Shown here: positions 5,364 through 5,989 of the stretch, piece by piece
Layout: each line of letters opens with the position of its first letter
Numbering within the stretch: the stretch's first letter is position 1
Assembly: GCA_002333425.1 (NCBI GenBank)
Contig: DDBL01000062.1
Span: 37,371 to 43,359 of the forward strand
Reading direction: 5' to 3'
DNA: 5,989 nt
DNA from: Leptospiraceae bacterium UBA2033
Lineage (GTDB): Bacteria; Spirochaetota; Leptospiria; Leptospirales; Leptospiraceae
Translations under genes and position numbers: made by a program
The notes under the pieces: model-generated
Database searches by the model: none
What the model was told of the DNA's origin: nothing
The model's input: only the letters and a program-made list of their open reading frames with translations

Positions 5364-5989
5364 TTAGGTAACTGTCAATCGAATATTATCAATAAGCCGC
5401 ACCTCACCGCAAAAGATAGCAACGGCAATTACTACTTCGCCCTGCAACCTTTCGAGTGAGCTTAAATCAGTTGCATTTAAAATTTCGATATAATCTATTT
5501 TCATTTTAGATGAACGAAGAATTCCCTCAGAAATAATTTCTAGTAACTTGGCAATATCTCGTCCTCCATTGGAAATATATTCTTTTGCTAATTCAAATGC
5601 TCTCGGTATCAAAACAGCCGTTTGTCTATCCTCTTTAGAAAGCCTAGCATTTCTAGAGCTCATCGCAAGCCCGTCTATTTCTCGAATCGTTTCCACCCCC
5701 ACCACTTGCATTCTAAATCCAGTAGAGCGCGCAAATTCTTTTATGATTAAAAACTGCTGGTAATCCTTTAATCCAAAAAAAGCAATATCAGGCTCTACAG
5801 TATGAAATAAATTCGCAATCACAAGAAGCACTCCTTCAAAATGCCCAGGTCGTGTTGTCGCACAAAGATTTTTCATGAGATGCGGAATTTTCATATTTAG
5901 ATCAGGAATTTTTCCACCAGGATAAATATCTTCCACCTCCGGCAAATACACTATATCCACACCTGCCTCTTTGCATTTAGCTAAATCCG
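5364..5989 (-). CDS. panC: Pantothenate synthetase (PanC), 5' end cut by the window edge
   Basis: PanC joins pantoate and beta-alanine using ATP to make pantothenate, the coenzyme A precursor, in the cytoplasm. The visible 207 residues begin in frame at the window edge with DLAKCKEAGVDIVYLP; the family is about 280 residues, so roughly 75 N-terminal residues, including the HIGH-type ATP-binding motif, lie outside. Family motifs are clear in the visible numbering: TRPGHFEGV (45-53), FGLKDYQQF (71-79), and DGLAMSSRNARL (105-116), which is the KMSKS-like loop. The C-terminal domain is complete and ends in VRLIDNIRLTVT. A GTG at 5958-5960 is internal, not the start, because conserved PanC sequence continues upstream of it. 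It is the first visible gene of the run; the NfeD gene follows after 21 nt, so they may share a transcript although no metabolic link is evident. Confidence 0.97.
   Translation of the reverse strand, partial: DLAKCKEAGVDIVYLPEVEDIYPGGKIPDLNMKIPHLMKNLCATTRPGHFEGVLLVIANLFHTVEPDIAFFGLKDYQQFLIIKEFARSTGFRMQVVGVETIREIDGLAMSSRNARLSKEDRQTAVLIPRAFELAKEYISNGGRDIAKLLEIISEGILRSSKMKIDYIEILNATDLSSLERLQGEVVIAVAIFCGEVRLIDNIRLTVT

Noticed and set aside
5958..5960. GTG as the start of panC
   Set aside because: Conserved PanC sequence (DLAKCKEAG) continues in frame to the window edge, so the gene is simply truncated by the window.

Overview
The window is an AT-rich bacterial segment, roughly one third G+C by eye. 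Every credible gene lies on the minus strand, so transcription runs from the right end (5989) to the left (1). AT richness, two TTG starts, and side-by-side NfeD, stomatin-type and cofactor genes fit a spirochaete of the Leptospira group. That assignment is an inference from gene style, not from a diagnostic marker.

In transcription order the layout is: (1) panC, pantothenate synthetase, cut by the right edge so that its N-terminal part is missing; (2) a short NfeD-type membrane protein with a C-terminal OB-fold; (3) a 173-residue SPFH/Band 7 protein that stops where its relatives begin their coiled coil; (4) an 80-nt gap, the largest between genes; (5) two full-length paralogous stomatin-like SPFH proteins of 313 and 306 residues whose stop and start codons share one base (TAATG); (6) a 264-residue soluble helical protein I do not recognise; (7) pdxA, 4-hydroxythreonine-4-phosphate dehydrogenase, read from TTG; (8) a 144-residue four-helix membrane protein, also unrecognised, overlapping pdxA by 4 nt (ATGA). 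After the last stop codon lies a REP/MITE-like palindrome at 11-106.

The core is an NfeD-SPFH module. NfeD proteins and stomatin-type SPFH proteins are commonly paired in bacteria and archaea, where they form large membrane-anchored rings or cages linked to membrane quality control and microdomains. Here one NfeD protein comes with three SPFH paralogs, one of them a coiled-coil-less form, plus an unknown helical protein translated directly after the second full-length paralog. Genes for vitamin B5 and B6 biosynthesis flank the module. Junctions of +1, -1, +3, +2 and -4 nt between genes argue for one or two polycistronic transcripts with coupled translation. The most interesting points are the minimal SPFH protein, the perfectly phased 11-residue repeats in the stalks of the two larger paralogs, and the unrecognised 264-residue protein that travels with them.
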